A stretch of DNA of 64,000 bases from Microbacterium helvum (lineage in GTDB: Bacteria; Actinomycetota; Actinomycetes; Actinomycetales; Microbacteriaceae): the NCBI RefSeq assembly GCF_014779795.1, contig NZ_JACXZS010000004.1, positions 124,001-188,000 of the forward strand. The letters run 5' to 3'. Positions 8,081 through 17,801 of this stretch are shown here, one piece after another. Every line of letters starts with the position of its first letter. Within the stretch, counting starts at the first letter, position 1. The translations under genes and the position numbers were made by a program. The notes beneath the pieces are model-generated. The model saw nothing but the letters and a program-made list of their open reading frames with translations. It was not told where the DNA came from and searched no databases.

Positions 8081-9244
8081 ATGACGGAGCCTTTCGCGAC
8101 ATCGGCCCGCTCCTCAGTGGGTCTCGAGTGGGAGCTCATGCTCGCCGACCGTGAGACGGGCGACCTCGTCTCGGAGGCCCCGGGGCTGCTCACCGCGCTC
8201 GAAGACGACTCCTCACTGGAGCGGTACACGGTCACGGGCGAACTCCTGACGAACACAGTCGAGGTCACGAGCGGGATCGGCGACACCGTGGCCGCCGCCG
8301 TCGACGACATCGCCGACGCGATCGCCGCCGTGCGCACCTACACCGACCCGCACGGCGTGGACCTGCTGTGCGCGGGAAGCCACCCCTTCGCGCAGTGGTA
8401 CGACCAGAGCGTGACCGACAAGACGCGGTACCACAAGCTCATCGAGCGCACCCAGTGGTGGGGACGCAACATGATGATCTGGGGCATCCACGTGCACGTC
8501 GGCGTCGAGGACGTCAACAAGGTGTTCCCGATCATCAACGCCCTCGCGGTGTACCTCCCGCACCTGCAGGCGCTGTCGGCGTCGAGTCCGTTCTGGGCCG
8601 GCGAGCGCACCGGGTACGCGTCGAACCGGGCGCTGGTGTTCCAGCAGCTGCCGACCGCGGGCCTCCCGTGGCCGCTCCACGACTGGAGCGAGTTCGAGGG
8701 CTACCTCGACGACATGATCCGCACCGGCGTCATGGCAGACGCGACCGAGGTGCGCTGGGACATCCGCCCGGCCCCCCGCTGGGGCACCATCGAGGTGCGC
8801 GCGTGCGACGGCATGTCGACGCTCCCCGAGCTCGCAGCCGTCGCCGCCCTCGTGCAGGTGCTGGTCGAGCACTTCTCGCGCCGGCTCGACGAGGGACTGC
8901 CGCTGGAGACGATCCAGCCGTGGTTCATCCGCGAGAACAAGTGGCGAGCCGCCCGCTACGGGCTCGACGCCCGCGTCATCGTCGACCACCTGGGCACGCA
9001 GCGGCCGGTCACCGAGCATCTGCGCGAGACGCTGGACGAACTCGGCGACATCGCCGTCGAGCTGAAGTGCGCGCGCGAACTCGCCGGCATCCAGACGATC
9101 CTCACGGACGGCGCGAGCTACGCACGCCAGCTGGCAGTCGCCGACGCCGCCGACGGCGACCTGCGCGAGGTCGTGCGACACCTCGTGGGCGAGTTCCGCT
9201 CCGGGCCGACCCTGCGGGAACACCTCGCGACCCTCGGGCACTGA
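8081..9244 (+). CDS. Carboxylate-amine ligase, YbdK/GCS2 family
   Basis: The 387-residue protein belongs to the glutamate-cysteine ligase type 2 (YbdK) family of ATP-dependent carboxylate-amine ligases. Visible family features are GLEWELM near the N-terminus, the metal and nucleotide segment WGIHVHVGVED, and RPAPRWGTIEVRACDGMSTL. Family members have weak or uncertain glutamate-cysteine ligase activity, and actinobacteria make mycothiol, so the true substrate is unknown. I use the ATG at 8081; a GTG 6 nt upstream is in frame. A CAAACT box lies 6 nt before the ATG, suggesting a leaderless transcript. It stands alone between divergent rpsP and convergent ffh. Confidence 0.85.
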   Translation: MTEPFATSARSSVGLEWELMLADRETGDLVSEAPGLLTALEDDSSLERYTVTGELLTNTVEVTSGIGDTVAAAVDDIADAIAAVRTYTDPHGVDLLCAGSHPFAQWYDQSVTDKTRYHKLIERTQWWGRNMMIWGIHVHVGVEDVNKVFPIINALAVYLPHLQALSASSPFWAGERTGYASNRALVFQQLPTAGLPWPLHDWSEFEGYLDDMIRTGVMADATEVRWDIRPAPRWGTIEVRACDGMSTLPELAAVAALVQVLVEHFSRRLDEGLPLETIQPWFIRENKWRAARYGLDARVIVDHLGTQRPVTEHLRETLDELGDIAVELKCARELAGIQTILTDGASYARQLAVADAADGDLREVVRHLVGEFRSGPTLREHLATLGH

Positions 9245-9250
9245 GATCGT

Positions 9251-9272
9251 GGATGCCGGGCGCCCGGCATCC
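9251..9272. terminator. Hairpin between convergent ligase and ffh
   Basis: A perfect palindrome GGATGCCGG-GCGC-CCGGCATCC (9-bp stem, 4-nt loop) lies in the 44-nt gap between the two stop codons. It can terminate both transcripts. It is another example of the GGATGCC heptamer forming a hairpin arm. Confidence 0.7.
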
Positions 9273-9288
9273 CTTCACCTCAGCGCCG

Positions 9289-10851
9289 TCAGCCGCGGCC
9301 GAGCATCTTCTGCAGCTCGGCGAGGTCGGCCTCGGAGGGCGCGCCCTTCGCCCCGCCGCCGAGGCCGAAGCCCGAACCGGTCGGCGTCTGCGGCGCCTGC
9401 GCGGCGATGCCGGCGTTCTCGGCGGCGCGCTTGGCGGGGTTGCCGGATCGTGAGCCCTTGGCCTTCTGCTGCTTGCCGCGCTTGGAGGAGGCGCCCGGGC
9501 GTCCGGCGCCGGGGATCGGCCCCATGCCGGGGATGTTGGGCACGCCGCCGCGCGCGACGGTCTTCATCATCTTGGCAGCCTGGTCGAAGCGCTGCACGAG
9601 CTGGTTGACGTCGGTGACGGTCATGCCCGAACCGCGCGCGATGCGCAGGCGGCGCGAGCCGTTGAGCAGCTTGGTGTTGCGGCGCTCGGCGGGCGTCATG
9701 GAGCGGATGATGGCCTCGGTGCGGTCGATCTCGCGCTCATCGAAGTCGTCGAGCTGCTGCTTCATCGAGCCCATGCCGGGCAGCATCCCGAGCATCTTCT
9801 TCATCGAGCCCATCTTGCGCATCTGCTGCATCTGGGCGAGGAAGTCCTCGAGCGTGAACTGCTCGGTCGCGAGCTTCTCCGCGACCTTGAGCGCCTCTTC
9901 CTCGTCGAAGGCCTGCTGGGCCTGCTCGATGAGGGTGAGGATGTCGCCGAGGTCGAGGATGCGCGAGGCCATGCGGTCGGGGTGGAACGCCTCGAGGTCG
10001 TCGAGGCCCTCACCGGTGGACGCGTAGATGATCGGGCGGCCGGTGACCGACGCGACCGACAGCGCCGCACCACCGCGGGCGTCGCCGTCGAGCTTCGAGA
10101 GCACCACGCCGGTGAAGTCGACGCCGTCCTGGAAGGCCTTCGCCGTGTTGACGGCATCCTGTCCGATCATCGCGTCGATGACGAACAGGACCTCGTCGGG
10201 GTCCGTCGCCTTGCGGATGTTCGCGGCCTGCTTCATGAGCTCCGCGTCGACGCCGAGGCGGCCCGCCGTGTCGATGATGACGATGTCGTGCTGCTTCTGC
10301 TTGGCGTACTCGACGCCGTCGCGTGACACCTTGACCGGGTCGCCGACGCCGTTGCCGGGCTCGGGTGCGTAGATCGCGGCGCCTGCGCGCTCGGCGACGA
10401 CCTGCAGCTGGTTGACGGCGTTCGGGCGCTGGAGGTCGGCGGCGATGAGGAGCGGGGTGTGGCCGTCCTTCGCGAGCTGACGCGACAGCTTTCCGGCGAA
10501 CGTCGTCTTGCCCGAGCCCTGGAGCCCGGCGAGCATGATGACGGTCGGCGGGTTCTTGGCGAACTGCAGGCGCCGCTGCTCGCCGCCGAGGATCGCAATG
10601 AGCTCCTCGTTGACGATCTGCACGACCTGCTGGGCCGGGTTCAGCGCCCGGTTGACCTCGTCGCCCAGGGCGCGCTCGCGCACCTTGGCGGTGAACTCCT
10701 TGACGACGGGCAGCGCCACGTCGGCGTCGAGCAGCGCGCGCCGGATCTCGCGGACCGTGCCGTCGACGTCCGCGGGCGTGAGCTTGCCCTTGGTGCGGAG
10801 GTTGCGGAAGGTCTCGGTGAGCCGGTCGGAGAGAGTGCCGAAAGTCGCCAT
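9289..10851 (-). CDS. ffh: Signal recognition particle protein Ffh (SRP54)
   Basis: Ffh binds 4.5S RNA and signal sequences and delivers ribosomes to the FtsY receptor. The 520-residue protein has an N-terminal four-helix bundle, the GTPase P-loop GLQGSGKTT at 109-117, DTAGR, and KLDGDARGG. A methionine-rich M domain follows (about 300-450; MQQMRKMGSMKKMLGMLPGM). The last 70 residues are a basic, Gly- and Pro-rich tail typical of actinobacterial Ffh. A TAGAAT box is 9 nt before the ATG. ftsY is on the same strand 6 kb upstream; accessory genes lie between. Confidence 0.97.
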   Translation of the reverse strand: MATFGTLSDRLTETFRNLRTKGKLTPADVDGTVREIRRALLDADVALPVVKEFTAKVRERALGDEVNRALNPAQQVVQIVNEELIAILGGEQRRLQFAKNPPTVIMLAGLQGSGKTTFAGKLSRQLAKDGHTPLLIAADLQRPNAVNQLQVVAERAGAAIYAPEPGNGVGDPVKVSRDGVEYAKQKQHDIVIIDTAGRLGVDAELMKQAANIRKATDPDEVLFVIDAMIGQDAVNTAKAFQDGVDFTGVVLSKLDGDARGGAALSVASVTGRPIIYASTGEGLDDLEAFHPDRMASRILDLGDILTLIEQAQQAFDEEEALKVAEKLATEQFTLEDFLAQMQQMRKMGSMKKMLGMLPGMGSMKQQLDDFDEREIDRTEAIIRSMTPAERRNTKLLNGSRRLRIARGSGMTVTDVNQLVQRFDQAAKMMKTVARGGVPNIPGMGPIPGAGRPGASSKRGKQQKAKGSRSGNPAKRAAENAGIAAQAPQTPTGSGFGLGGGAKGAPSEADLAELQKMLGRG

Positions 10852-10891
10852 GATGCCCTGATTCTACGCGAGCGGATGCCCCACCCCGGCG

Positions 10892-11389
10892 TCACCCCGA
10901 TACCGCAGCCCCCAACGCCGCCCGCAGCGCCTCCTTGGCCTTCGCGTACCGTCCGCGGGCGGTGGATGCCGGGATCCCCAGCACCTCGGCGGCCTCGGCG
11001 ACCGTGAACCGTTCCCAGTGCACGAGCCGCACGAGCTCGGCGAGGTCCGGCTCCAGCCGGGCGATGGCGTCGCGCACCTCGGCACCCTCGTCCGCAGCGG
11101 GAGACGCGGCGTCCTTCCCGAAGTGGAGGCGGATGCGGTCGGCCAGCGCCCACCGCCGCCGCTCTCCTCGGGCGTGGTTGAGCACGGTGCCCCGCGCGAT
11201 GCCGAACAGCCACATGCGCGCCCGTTCGGGGTCGCCCGGCAGTTCGCGCACCCGCCGCCAGGCGACCACCATCGTCTCGCCCAGCAGGTCGGGTGCGTCG
11301 TCGAGGCCCACGCGTCGCTGCAGGTAGGCGAGCAGATCGGTGGATGCCTCGCCCAGCGCCGCGGTGAGACGCGCGTCGTCGCGGCTCAC
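10892..11389 (-). CDS. ECF-type RNA polymerase sigma factor
   Basis: The 165-residue protein has sigma region 2 at about 15-85 (DDAPDLLGETMVVAWRRV, then ARMWLFGIARGTVLNHARG) and region 4 at about 105-160 (VAEAAEVLGIPASTARGRYAKAKEAL). It is a group IV (ECF) factor that would redirect RNA polymerase to a small stress regulon. Its GTG start overlaps the stop of the preceding membrane-protein gene by 4 nt (GTGA), so the two are translationally coupled. The target promoters are not known. Confidence 0.88.
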   Translation of the reverse strand: MSRDDARLTAALGEASTDLLAYLQRRVGLDDAPDLLGETMVVAWRRVRELPGDPERARMWLFGIARGTVLNHARGERRRWALADRIRLHFGKDAASPAADEGAEVRDAIARLEPDLAELVRLVHWERFTVAEAAEVLGIPASTARGRYAKAKEALRAALGAAVSG

Positions 11390-12006
11390 CGATCGCCGCC
11401 TTCGCCGCCCCAGTCCTCGCCCTCGCAGTGCACCTGGCTGTGCGCAGTCGATCCCGCGAGTGCGCCAGGTTCGTAGCCGTGTGCCTGGAGCTCGTCACCC
11501 AGCGCCTCGTACAACGCCTGCTCGTGCGCCGTCCAGGCGTTCAGGTCCGCGAGGCGCGGGTCGGTGATCTCGTCCCCGGACGAGGCCTGGGAGTCTTCGA
11601 TCACCGCCAGGTACTTGTCCACATACGGGTCTGCGGCTGCTTCGACGTCGGCGCTCGCGAACCACTCATCGACGACGCGATCCACGTCCGCCTGGATGAA
11701 CAGGTTGTGGGTGTCGTACCCGCTGAAGCGGATCTCGCACTGCCCCCAGGTGGGCGCCGTGTAGGTGTAGCTGCGATCCGGATTCTCCAGGCCGGGACCC
11801 CACAGCCAGTCCCCTGACGCGGCGGCGACGCCGGCTCCTCCGAGCAGCAGCACTGTCAGCGCGCCCGCGGCGAGTCCGATGCGCCGGCGGCGCGGCTTCG
11901 CGGTCCGAGAAGCGTCGCCGATCATCGCGCGCAGTCCGGCAGGGTCAGCCGCGCGTGTCGCCGGGGCCGAGCGGTCCAGCAGCTCGTCGAGCAGGTCGGG
12001 GGTCAT
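11386..12006 (-). CDS. Single-pass membrane protein, candidate anti-sigma partner
   Basis: The 206-residue protein has a short cytoplasmic N-terminus, a basic stretch PRRRR, one membrane helix at about 43-63, and an acidic extracytoplasmic domain with two cysteines (WGQCEIRF and SQVHCEG). It lies directly upstream of the ECF sigma gene with a 4-nt overlap, so a role in controlling that sigma factor is likely. I see no zinc-binding anti-sigma motif (HxxxCxxC), and the usual order is sigma first. The function therefore stays a guess from context. Confidence 0.6.
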   Translation of the reverse strand: MTPDLLDELLDRSAPATRAADPAGLRAMIGDASRTAKPRRRRIGLAAGALTVLLLGGAGVAAASGDWLWGPGLENPDRSYTYTAPTWGQCEIRFSGYDTHNLFIQADVDRVVDEWFASADVEAAADPYVDKYLAVIEDSQASSGDEITDPRLADLNAWTAHEQALYEALGDELQAHGYEPGALAGSTAHSQVHCEGEDWGGEGGDR

Positions 12007-12119
12007 GGTGCCTCCAGTGTCGGGGGTGTTCTACCCCTTACCTGTCCGGCACGTCGCAGAACGTCCGCGCGATCCCCATCTGTTCCGCAGCCGCTTTTCG
12101 CGCCCCACAACACCGCCAG

Positions 12120-12310
12120 GCGCAACTTCTGACTGCGGAGCGGGTCTGTCTGGCTGCTCCGCAGTCAGAACCTGCGCATACAGCGCCCGACACCCGCGAG
12201 AAGTGACTGCGGAGCAACAGGGCACTGACACACCCGTGCTCCGCAGTCGGAAGTCGCGCCGGCGGGGAGGTTGGACGCGCAGAAGGTGACTGCGGAGCAG
12301 CAGTCAGAAA
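12120..12310. repeat. Cluster of palindromic repeats with core GACTGCGGAGC
   Basis: This fills most of the 314-nt gene-free gap 12007-12320. Unit 1: 22-bp arms at 12120-12141 and 12156-12177, two mismatches, with an inner perfect 15-bp core (TTCTGACTGCGGAGC). Unit 2: 12-bp perfect arms at 12205-12216 and 12237-12248, framed by matching CGCGA. Unit 3: a single core at 12288-12299 followed by GCAGTCAGAA, making a compact 7-bp hairpin. All share the same core, so this looks like a small array of a mobile or regulatory palindrome, not a terminator. Confidence 0.75.
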
Positions 12311-12320
12311 CGACGCGGAC

Positions 12321-13310
12321 TCAGGCGTCGCCGAGCTCCTGGAACAGCGTCAGCTGCAACCCGGCCGGGCCGCGCAGGCGCGCGTTGAGCGAACGCCACG
12401 GCGTTTCGCGAGGGGATGCCTCCAGCACGGCTCCCCCGTCGACAGCGCGAGACACGACCGACGCCGTGTCGTCGACCTCGAATGCCACGCGGATCGCATC
12501 GCTCGGCGCGTCGCCGTCGGTCTCGACGCGGTCGATGAACGCCACCTGTGCGGGATTGGCCAGCTCGAGCGTCGCGCGACCGGCATCGAGGATCGCCACC
12601 CGGGCACCGCCCTCCGCCTCGTATGCCTCGGCCTGCGGCATCCCGACGACGTCACGATAGAACGCGAGCGCCTCGTCGAAGTCGGCCGCTCCGGCCACCA
12701 CCCGCAGCTGGCGGACCTCGCCCGCCGGCCGCGTGCGCACCGCCGACGCGGCCTCCGCCGCCCGCGCGAGGAACCGCGACAGCGACGTGCGTCCGGCGCC
12801 GTCGTGTGCCCACGCCTCGACCGCCGCCAGCACGGCGCCGCCCCACGCGGCGCCGGCGACCTCTGCGCTGACGCGGTCGGCGCCACCACGGGTGAATCGT
12901 GCGGCGGCCGCGCGAGCGATACGGGCTCGCCTGAGCGCAGCGTCGCGCTCGTACTCGGCCTCGATGCCCATGGCTGCCGCGTTGACGATCCCGAGCGCCA
13001 GGCTGTCGGGCGCGAACCCTGCGGCGATGGCCTCTGCTTCGCGCCGGACAGCGGTGGCGGCATCCATCCCGTCGTCGGAAGCCAGGCCGTCCTCGAACCC
13101 CGCGAGACGCTCGTCGAGCCCCGCCCACAGCACGTCCGATTTCGATCCGAAGTAGTTGAAGAAGCTCGACCGGCTCACACCCGCCCGGTTGGCGATGTCG
13201 ACGATCGACGTCTGCTCGTACCCCTGCTCGAGGAACAGCTCGCACGCGGCCTCGGCGATGTTCTCTCGGGACGACGCCTTGGGGCGTCCGGCGCGCGGCT
13301 CGGTGGACAT
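12321..13310 (-). CDS. TetR-family regulator fused to a VOC (glyoxalase-like) domain
   Basis: The 329-residue protein joins two folds. Residues about 12-58 form a TetR DNA-binding domain (IAEAACELFLEQGYEQTSIVDIANRAGVS, then FFNYFGSKSDVL), followed by a helical region to about 190. From about 203 the sequence becomes a vicinal-oxygen-chelate domain (LRVVAGAADFDEALAFYRDV, then IRVAFEVDDTASV), as in bleomycin-resistance and glyoxalase-like proteins. The VOC part may sense a ligand or modify it. A TAGGGT box (13317-13322) lies exactly 6 nt before the ATG, inside the end of the ACT gene. No obvious target gene is adjacent. Confidence 0.85.
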   Translation of the reverse strand: MSTEPRAGRPKASSRENIAEAACELFLEQGYEQTSIVDIANRAGVSRSSFFNYFGSKSDVLWAGLDERLAGFEDGLASDDGMDAATAVRREAEAIAAGFAPDSLALGIVNAAAMGIEAEYERDAALRRARIARAAAARFTRGGADRVSAEVAGAAWGGAVLAAVEAWAHDGAGRTSLSRFLARAAEAASAVRTRPAGEVRQLRVVAGAADFDEALAFYRDVVGMPQAEAYEAEGGARVAILDAGRATLELANPAQVAFIDRVETDGDAPSDAIRVAFEVDDTASVVSRAVDGGAVLEASPRETPWRSLNARLRGPAGLQLTLFQELGDA

Positions 13311-13319
13311 GAGGCCACC

Positions 13320-13751
13320 CTATGACCCGCGCGCGATGCGCTCCCGCTCCCACTGCGCGCAGATCGCTTCGGCGGCCGGACGATCGGCATCGGGCACCAC
13401 GAGGATGAGCCGGTGGTCGTGGTCGCTGTACTGGACCAGGATGCGGATGCCGGCGTCGCCGAGGCGCCGGGCGAACGCGCCGAGCTGCCCGGGCACGTCC
13501 TGCGCGAGCCGAACGCTGACCACGGGACTGGCCACGACCGGGCCGAGGCCCGCGGCCGCGAGCGCTGCCCTCGCCCCGTCGACGTCGGTGACGAGGAAGT
13601 GGGCGAGTCCCACGCCCTCGTGCACCCACACGCCGCCGCCCTCGACACTGACGCCGGCACGGCCGAGAGCGTCGCCGAAGTCCGCGAGTGCACCCGCACG
13701 ATCGGGAAGGGCCAGTGAGATGTCGGCTTCGACGCCGAGGGCGACAGTCAT
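13320..13751 (-). CDS. ACT-domain protein, two tandem ACT-like repeats
   Basis: The 143-residue protein has two ACT-like folds: residues about 8-65 ([28 protein letters not shown]) and about 78-130 ([25 protein letters not shown]). Stand-alone ACT proteins usually bind amino acids and regulate metabolism or transport. No catalytic domain is attached, so the ligand is unknown. A TAGCGT box (13758-13763) sits 6 nt before the ATG, suggesting a leaderless transcript. It is followed directly by the TetR-VOC gene and is divergent from lipB. Confidence 0.75.
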   Translation of the reverse strand: MTVALGVEADISLALPDRAGALADFGDALGRAGVSVEGGGVWVHEGVGLAHFLVTDVDGARAALAAAGLGPVVASPVVSVRLAQDVPGQLGAFARRLGDAGIRILVQYSDHDHRLILVVPDADRPAAEAICAQWERERIARGS

Positions 13752-13852
13752 GGCGGAACGCTATCCCCGGCGTCCGACATGCACCCACGGATGTATTGTT
13801 GGACGCGATCCATCAATCGCCACGAGCGAACGCGTCACAGCGAAGGAGCACG

Positions 13853-14491
13853 ATGCTCGAGATCCAGACCGTCGGCCTCTCCCCCGATTACGTCCCCTAC
13901 CTGGACGGCTGGGAGATGCAGCGCCGCATCCACGCGGAAGTCGTGGAGGGCACCCGGCCCGACACCCTGCTCCTCCTCGAGCACGAACCGGTGTACACCG
14001 CCGGCGCTCGCACCGCGAAGCATGAGCGCCCCACCGATGGCACGCCCGTCGTGGACGTCGACCGCGGCGGCAAGATCACGTGGCACGGCCCGGGTCAGCT
14101 CGTCGGCTACCCGATCGTGCGCCTGCACGAGCCCGTCGACGTCGTCGCGCACGTGCGGCGCCTGGAGAGCCTGCTGATCGACGCCCTCGCCGAGCACGGC
14201 GTCACCGGCTACCGCGTCGAGGGCCGCAGCGGGGTATGGGTGCGCCGCCCCCTCGGTGAAGACAAGGTCGCGGCCATCGGCGTGCGCGTGCAGCGCGGCG
14301 TCACGATGCACGGCTTCGCCCTCAACTGCGACAACACGCTCGCCGGATTCCGCGGCATCATCCCGTGCGGGATCACGGATGCCGGCGTCACGACGATCAG
14401 CGAGATCCTCGGCGCCGACGTCGCGCCGAAGGACGTCATCGGCACCGTGAGCCGCGTGTTCGAGGCCGAGTACGCGGGCGTGACCGCGTGA
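13853..14491 (+). CDS. lipB: Octanoyltransferase LipB
   Basis: LipB moves octanoyl groups from acyl carrier protein to lipoyl domains, the first step of lipoate synthesis. The 212-residue protein shows [16 protein letters not shown] at 72-87, the catalytic pair Lys138 (EDKVAAIG) and Cys172 (IIPCGIT), and [10 protein letters not shown] between them. The ATG at 13853 has GAAGGAG upstream. Its stop overlaps the lipA GTG by 4 nt, so the two are coupled. Confidence 0.96.
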   Translation: MLEIQTVGLSPDYVPYLDGWEMQRRIHAEVVEGTRPDTLLLLEHEPVYTAGARTAKHERPTDGTPVVDVDRGGKITWHGPGQLVGYPIVRLHEPVDVVAHVRRLESLLIDALAEHGVTGYRVEGRSGVWVRRPLGEDKVAAIGVRVQRGVTMHGFALNCDNTLAGFRGIIPCGITDAGVTTISEILGADVAPKDVIGTVSRVFEAEYAGVTA

Positions 14492-15528
14492 GCGCCTGCA
14501 GCACCGGCGGCACCGGCGTGACGGCATCCGGTCCCTCCGCAGCTCCAGAAGGACGCAAGCTGCTCCGGCTCGAGGTGCGCAACGCGCAGACCCCGATCGA
14601 GCGCAAGCCGGAGTGGATCAAGACGAAGGCGAAGATGGGGCCGGAGTACCAGGCCCTGCACTCGCTCGTGAAGACCGAAGAGCTGCACACCGTCTGCCAG
14701 GAGGCCGGCTGCCCCAACATCTACGAGTGCTGGGAAGACCGCGAGGCGACCTTCCTCATCGGCGGCTCGCAGTGCACGCGGCGCTGCGACTTCTGTCAGA
14801 TCGACACCGGCAAGCCGGCGGACTACGACACCGACGAGCCGCGGCGGGTCGCCGAGAGCGTCGTGCGCATGAACCTCCGCTACGCCACCGTCACCGGTGT
14901 CGCGCGTGACGACCTGCCCGACGGCGGGGCGTGGCTGCACGCCGAGACCGTCCGGCAGATCCACGCGATGAACCCGAACACCGGCGTCGAGATCCTCGCG
15001 ACCGACTTCAACGGCGACCCGGCGCTGCTCGCCGAGGTGTTCGACAGCCGCCCCGAAGTCTTCGCGCACAACGTCGAGACCGTCCCGCGCATCTTCAAGC
15101 GCATCCGTCCCGCGTTCCGCTACGAGCGGTCGCTGGACGTGCTCACGCAGGCGCGCGACGCGGGGCTCATCACGAAGTCGAACCTCATCCTGGGCATGGG
15201 CGAGGAGCCGGAAGAGGTCGTGCAGGCGCTGCAGGACCTGCACGACGCCGGCACCGACATCATCACCATCACGCAGTACCTGCGGCCCTCGCCGCGTCAC
15301 CTGCCCGTGGCGCGCTGGGTGAAGCCGCAGGAGTTCGTCGAGTTCAAAGAAGAGGCCGAGCGCATCGGCTTCCTCGGCGTGCTCGCCGGGCCGCTCGTGC
15401 GCTCGTCGTACCGTGCCGGGCGCCTCTGGGCGCAGTCGATGCTGTCGAAGGGGCGCGAGATCCCCGCGCACCTCGCACACATCGCCGAGGACGTGCACGT
15501 CGACCGCGGCTTCGCGCAGGCGGTCTGA
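14488..15528 (+). CDS. lipA: Lipoyl synthase LipA
   Basis: LipA is a radical-SAM enzyme that inserts two sulfurs into the octanoyl chain. With the GTG start overlapping lipB, the protein has 346 residues. The auxiliary cluster ligands are Cys70, Cys75 and Cys81 ([12 protein letters not shown]). The radical-SAM ligands are Cys96, Cys100 and Cys103 (CTRRCDFC). The conserved [14 protein letters not shown] near the C-terminus agrees with the family. Confidence 0.96.
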   Translation: MSACSTGGTGVTASGPSAAPEGRKLLRLEVRNAQTPIERKPEWIKTKAKMGPEYQALHSLVKTEELHTVCQEAGCPNIYECWEDREATFLIGGSQCTRRCDFCQIDTGKPADYDTDEPRRVAESVVRMNLRYATVTGVARDDLPDGGAWLHAETVRQIHAMNPNTGVEILATDFNGDPALLAEVFDSRPEVFAHNVETVPRIFKRIRPAFRYERSLDVLTQARDAGLITKSNLILGMGEEPEEVVQALQDLHDAGTDIITITQYLRPSPRHLPVARWVKPQEFVEFKEEAERIGFLGVLAGPLVRSSYRAGRLWAQSMLSKGREIPAHLAHIAEDVHVDRGFAQAV

Positions 15529-15561
15529 ACCCGGGTCCCCCCGACCGGATGGCGGGTCGGT

Positions 15562-16062
15562 TCAGTCGGCGCTCGTGACCGACTGGACCGCCCCGTCGGA
15601 GTCCAGGTTCACCAGCAGCACGTCGTCGGTGGCGTCGGGGTCGAGTGCGTACTCGAGCACCGCGAACGGGTCGGAGCCGCCGTGCTCGTCGGCGAGGATC
15701 GTCATGCTCATGAGCTGCAGCGACCGGATGACGTCCATGTGCACATCGCCCGAGATGTCGACGAGCACATCCTCCAGCGCCTCGCCGAGCGCTTCCTGCT
15801 GCTGAAGGATGTACTCCGTCACCTCGCTGGTGCGGTCGTTGAGCTCGTTCACCATCGCGTTGCGCGCGCTCAGATCGATGGCCTCCAGCGACGAGATGAG
15901 CGCGGCGGCGACGTCGAGCGCCGCCGGCGAGACGTCGTCCTGATCGGGCGCGGTCAGATCGACCGTGACCGACTGATCGCCCAGGTCGACGTTCTCGGAC
16001 CAGAAGATCGATCCGTCGGGCCCCGACTCGAGGAGGCCGAAATAGTCGTGCTCGATCGCCAT
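15562..16062 (-). CDS. DUF2004-like acidic protein of unknown function
   Basis: The 166-residue acidic protein begins MAIEHDYFGLLES and has a beta-rich first half (IFWSENVDLGDQSVTVDLTA) and a helical second half. The layout resembles DUF2004 proteins, but this is from memory of the pattern and needs a profile search. There is no signal peptide or membrane segment, so it is cytoplasmic. It converges on lipA and lies upstream of, and divergent from, the secreted protein gene. The start is the ATG at 16062, preceded by a GGGGG stretch. Confidence 0.65.
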   Translation of the reverse strand: MAIEHDYFGLLESGPDGSIFWSENVDLGDQSVTVDLTAPDQDDVSPAALDVAAALISSLEAIDLSARNAMVNELNDRTSEVTEYILQQQEALGEALEDVLVDISGDVHMDVIRSLQLMSMTILADEHGGSDPFAVLEYALDPDATDDVLLVNLDSDGAVQSVTSAD

Positions 16063-16236
16063 GCCCCCATGAAACCGCACCGACGGCGTCGGCGAAAGTC
16101 CGGACACGGTGAACACGGCCAACGATACTCGTCCGGTACTCGCCCACCGCAGCACGATTGCCCGCGGCCCCCGCCCGCGAGGATCATGTCGCTCGGGGCG
16201 TGACGCGCCCCGCCGACGACGCACGAAGGAGGGGAC

Positions 16237-16851
16237 ATGAAGCACATCGCCGCCGTCGCGATCGCAATGGCCTTGGTCCTGATGGGAGGCCCGGCAACGG
16301 CGAGTCCGCCACACACGGTGGACCCAGCGACCATGACCCCGACGCTGAATCCGAACTATGCGCCGTGGACCTGCGTGCTCACCGGCGCCCAGATCACCTG
16401 CAACGGGTACGAGGGACTCGCCTACACGAACGAGCCGATCGGGTTGCAGTGCGCCGGACAGGACGTGTACGTCACTGGAACGCAGCAATCGACGTTCATC
16501 CGATGGCACGACCTCGACGGCCGCGCCCTGAAGACGTCGATCCAGACGAACTTCACGTCGGACCGCCTGACTCTGTCGGCCACGGGTCAGGGACCCGCGG
16601 TCTACCTCTCGGGCGGCTGGCACAAGCACTACGTCTACGTCGTACCAGGAGACCTCACCCAGCGTGTCCTCACCGAGACGGGGTCGGCCCTGAAGCTCCG
16701 GGTGCCCGGCGATGGTGTCACGTTCCGCGACGCCGGCACAGTGACGTACGTGCCTGATGAAGAGTACGAGACGCCGGCGGTCGCACACGGCATCCACGAC
16801 CGTTACTCCGGCGCGGACCTCGACGCGCTGATCTGCGACGGCCTCACCTGA
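16237..16851 (+). CDS. Secreted protein of unknown function
   Basis: The 204-residue protein has a clear Sec signal peptide (MKHIAAVAIAMALVLMGG, probable cleavage after ATA near residue 22). The mature part of about 180 residues is rich in beta-prone segments and contains four cysteines (WTCVLTG, ITCNGYE, LQCAGQD and LICDGLT), which could form two disulfides. I recognise no domain. A strong ribosome site AAGGAGGGG precedes the ATG. It is flanked by the divergent DUF2004-like gene and convergent ftsY, so it is probably a single-gene unit. Confidence 0.7.
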   Translation: MKHIAAVAIAMALVLMGGPATASPPHTVDPATMTPTLNPNYAPWTCVLTGAQITCNGYEGLAYTNEPIGLQCAGQDVYVTGTQQSTFIRWHDLDGRALKTSIQTNFTSDRLTLSATGQGPAVYLSGGWHKHYVYVVPGDLTQRVLTETGSALKLRVPGDGVTFRDAGTVTYVPDEEYETPAVAHGIHDRYSGADLDALICDGLT

Positions 16852-16866
16852 GGCGCGTTTCGCAGA

Positions 16867-17739
<873 letters not shown>

Positions 17740-17801
17740 GCCTCCAGCCTAGAGGCGCGGGAGCTGTCGGACCCGCCGCGCCGCAGCCCGCGGGAGGGCC
17801 G

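Noticed and set aside
12120..12310. Repeat cluster as a CRISPR array
   Set aside because: The units are inverted pairs with unequal spacing and differing arm lengths, with no regular repeat-spacer pattern and no cas genes nearby.
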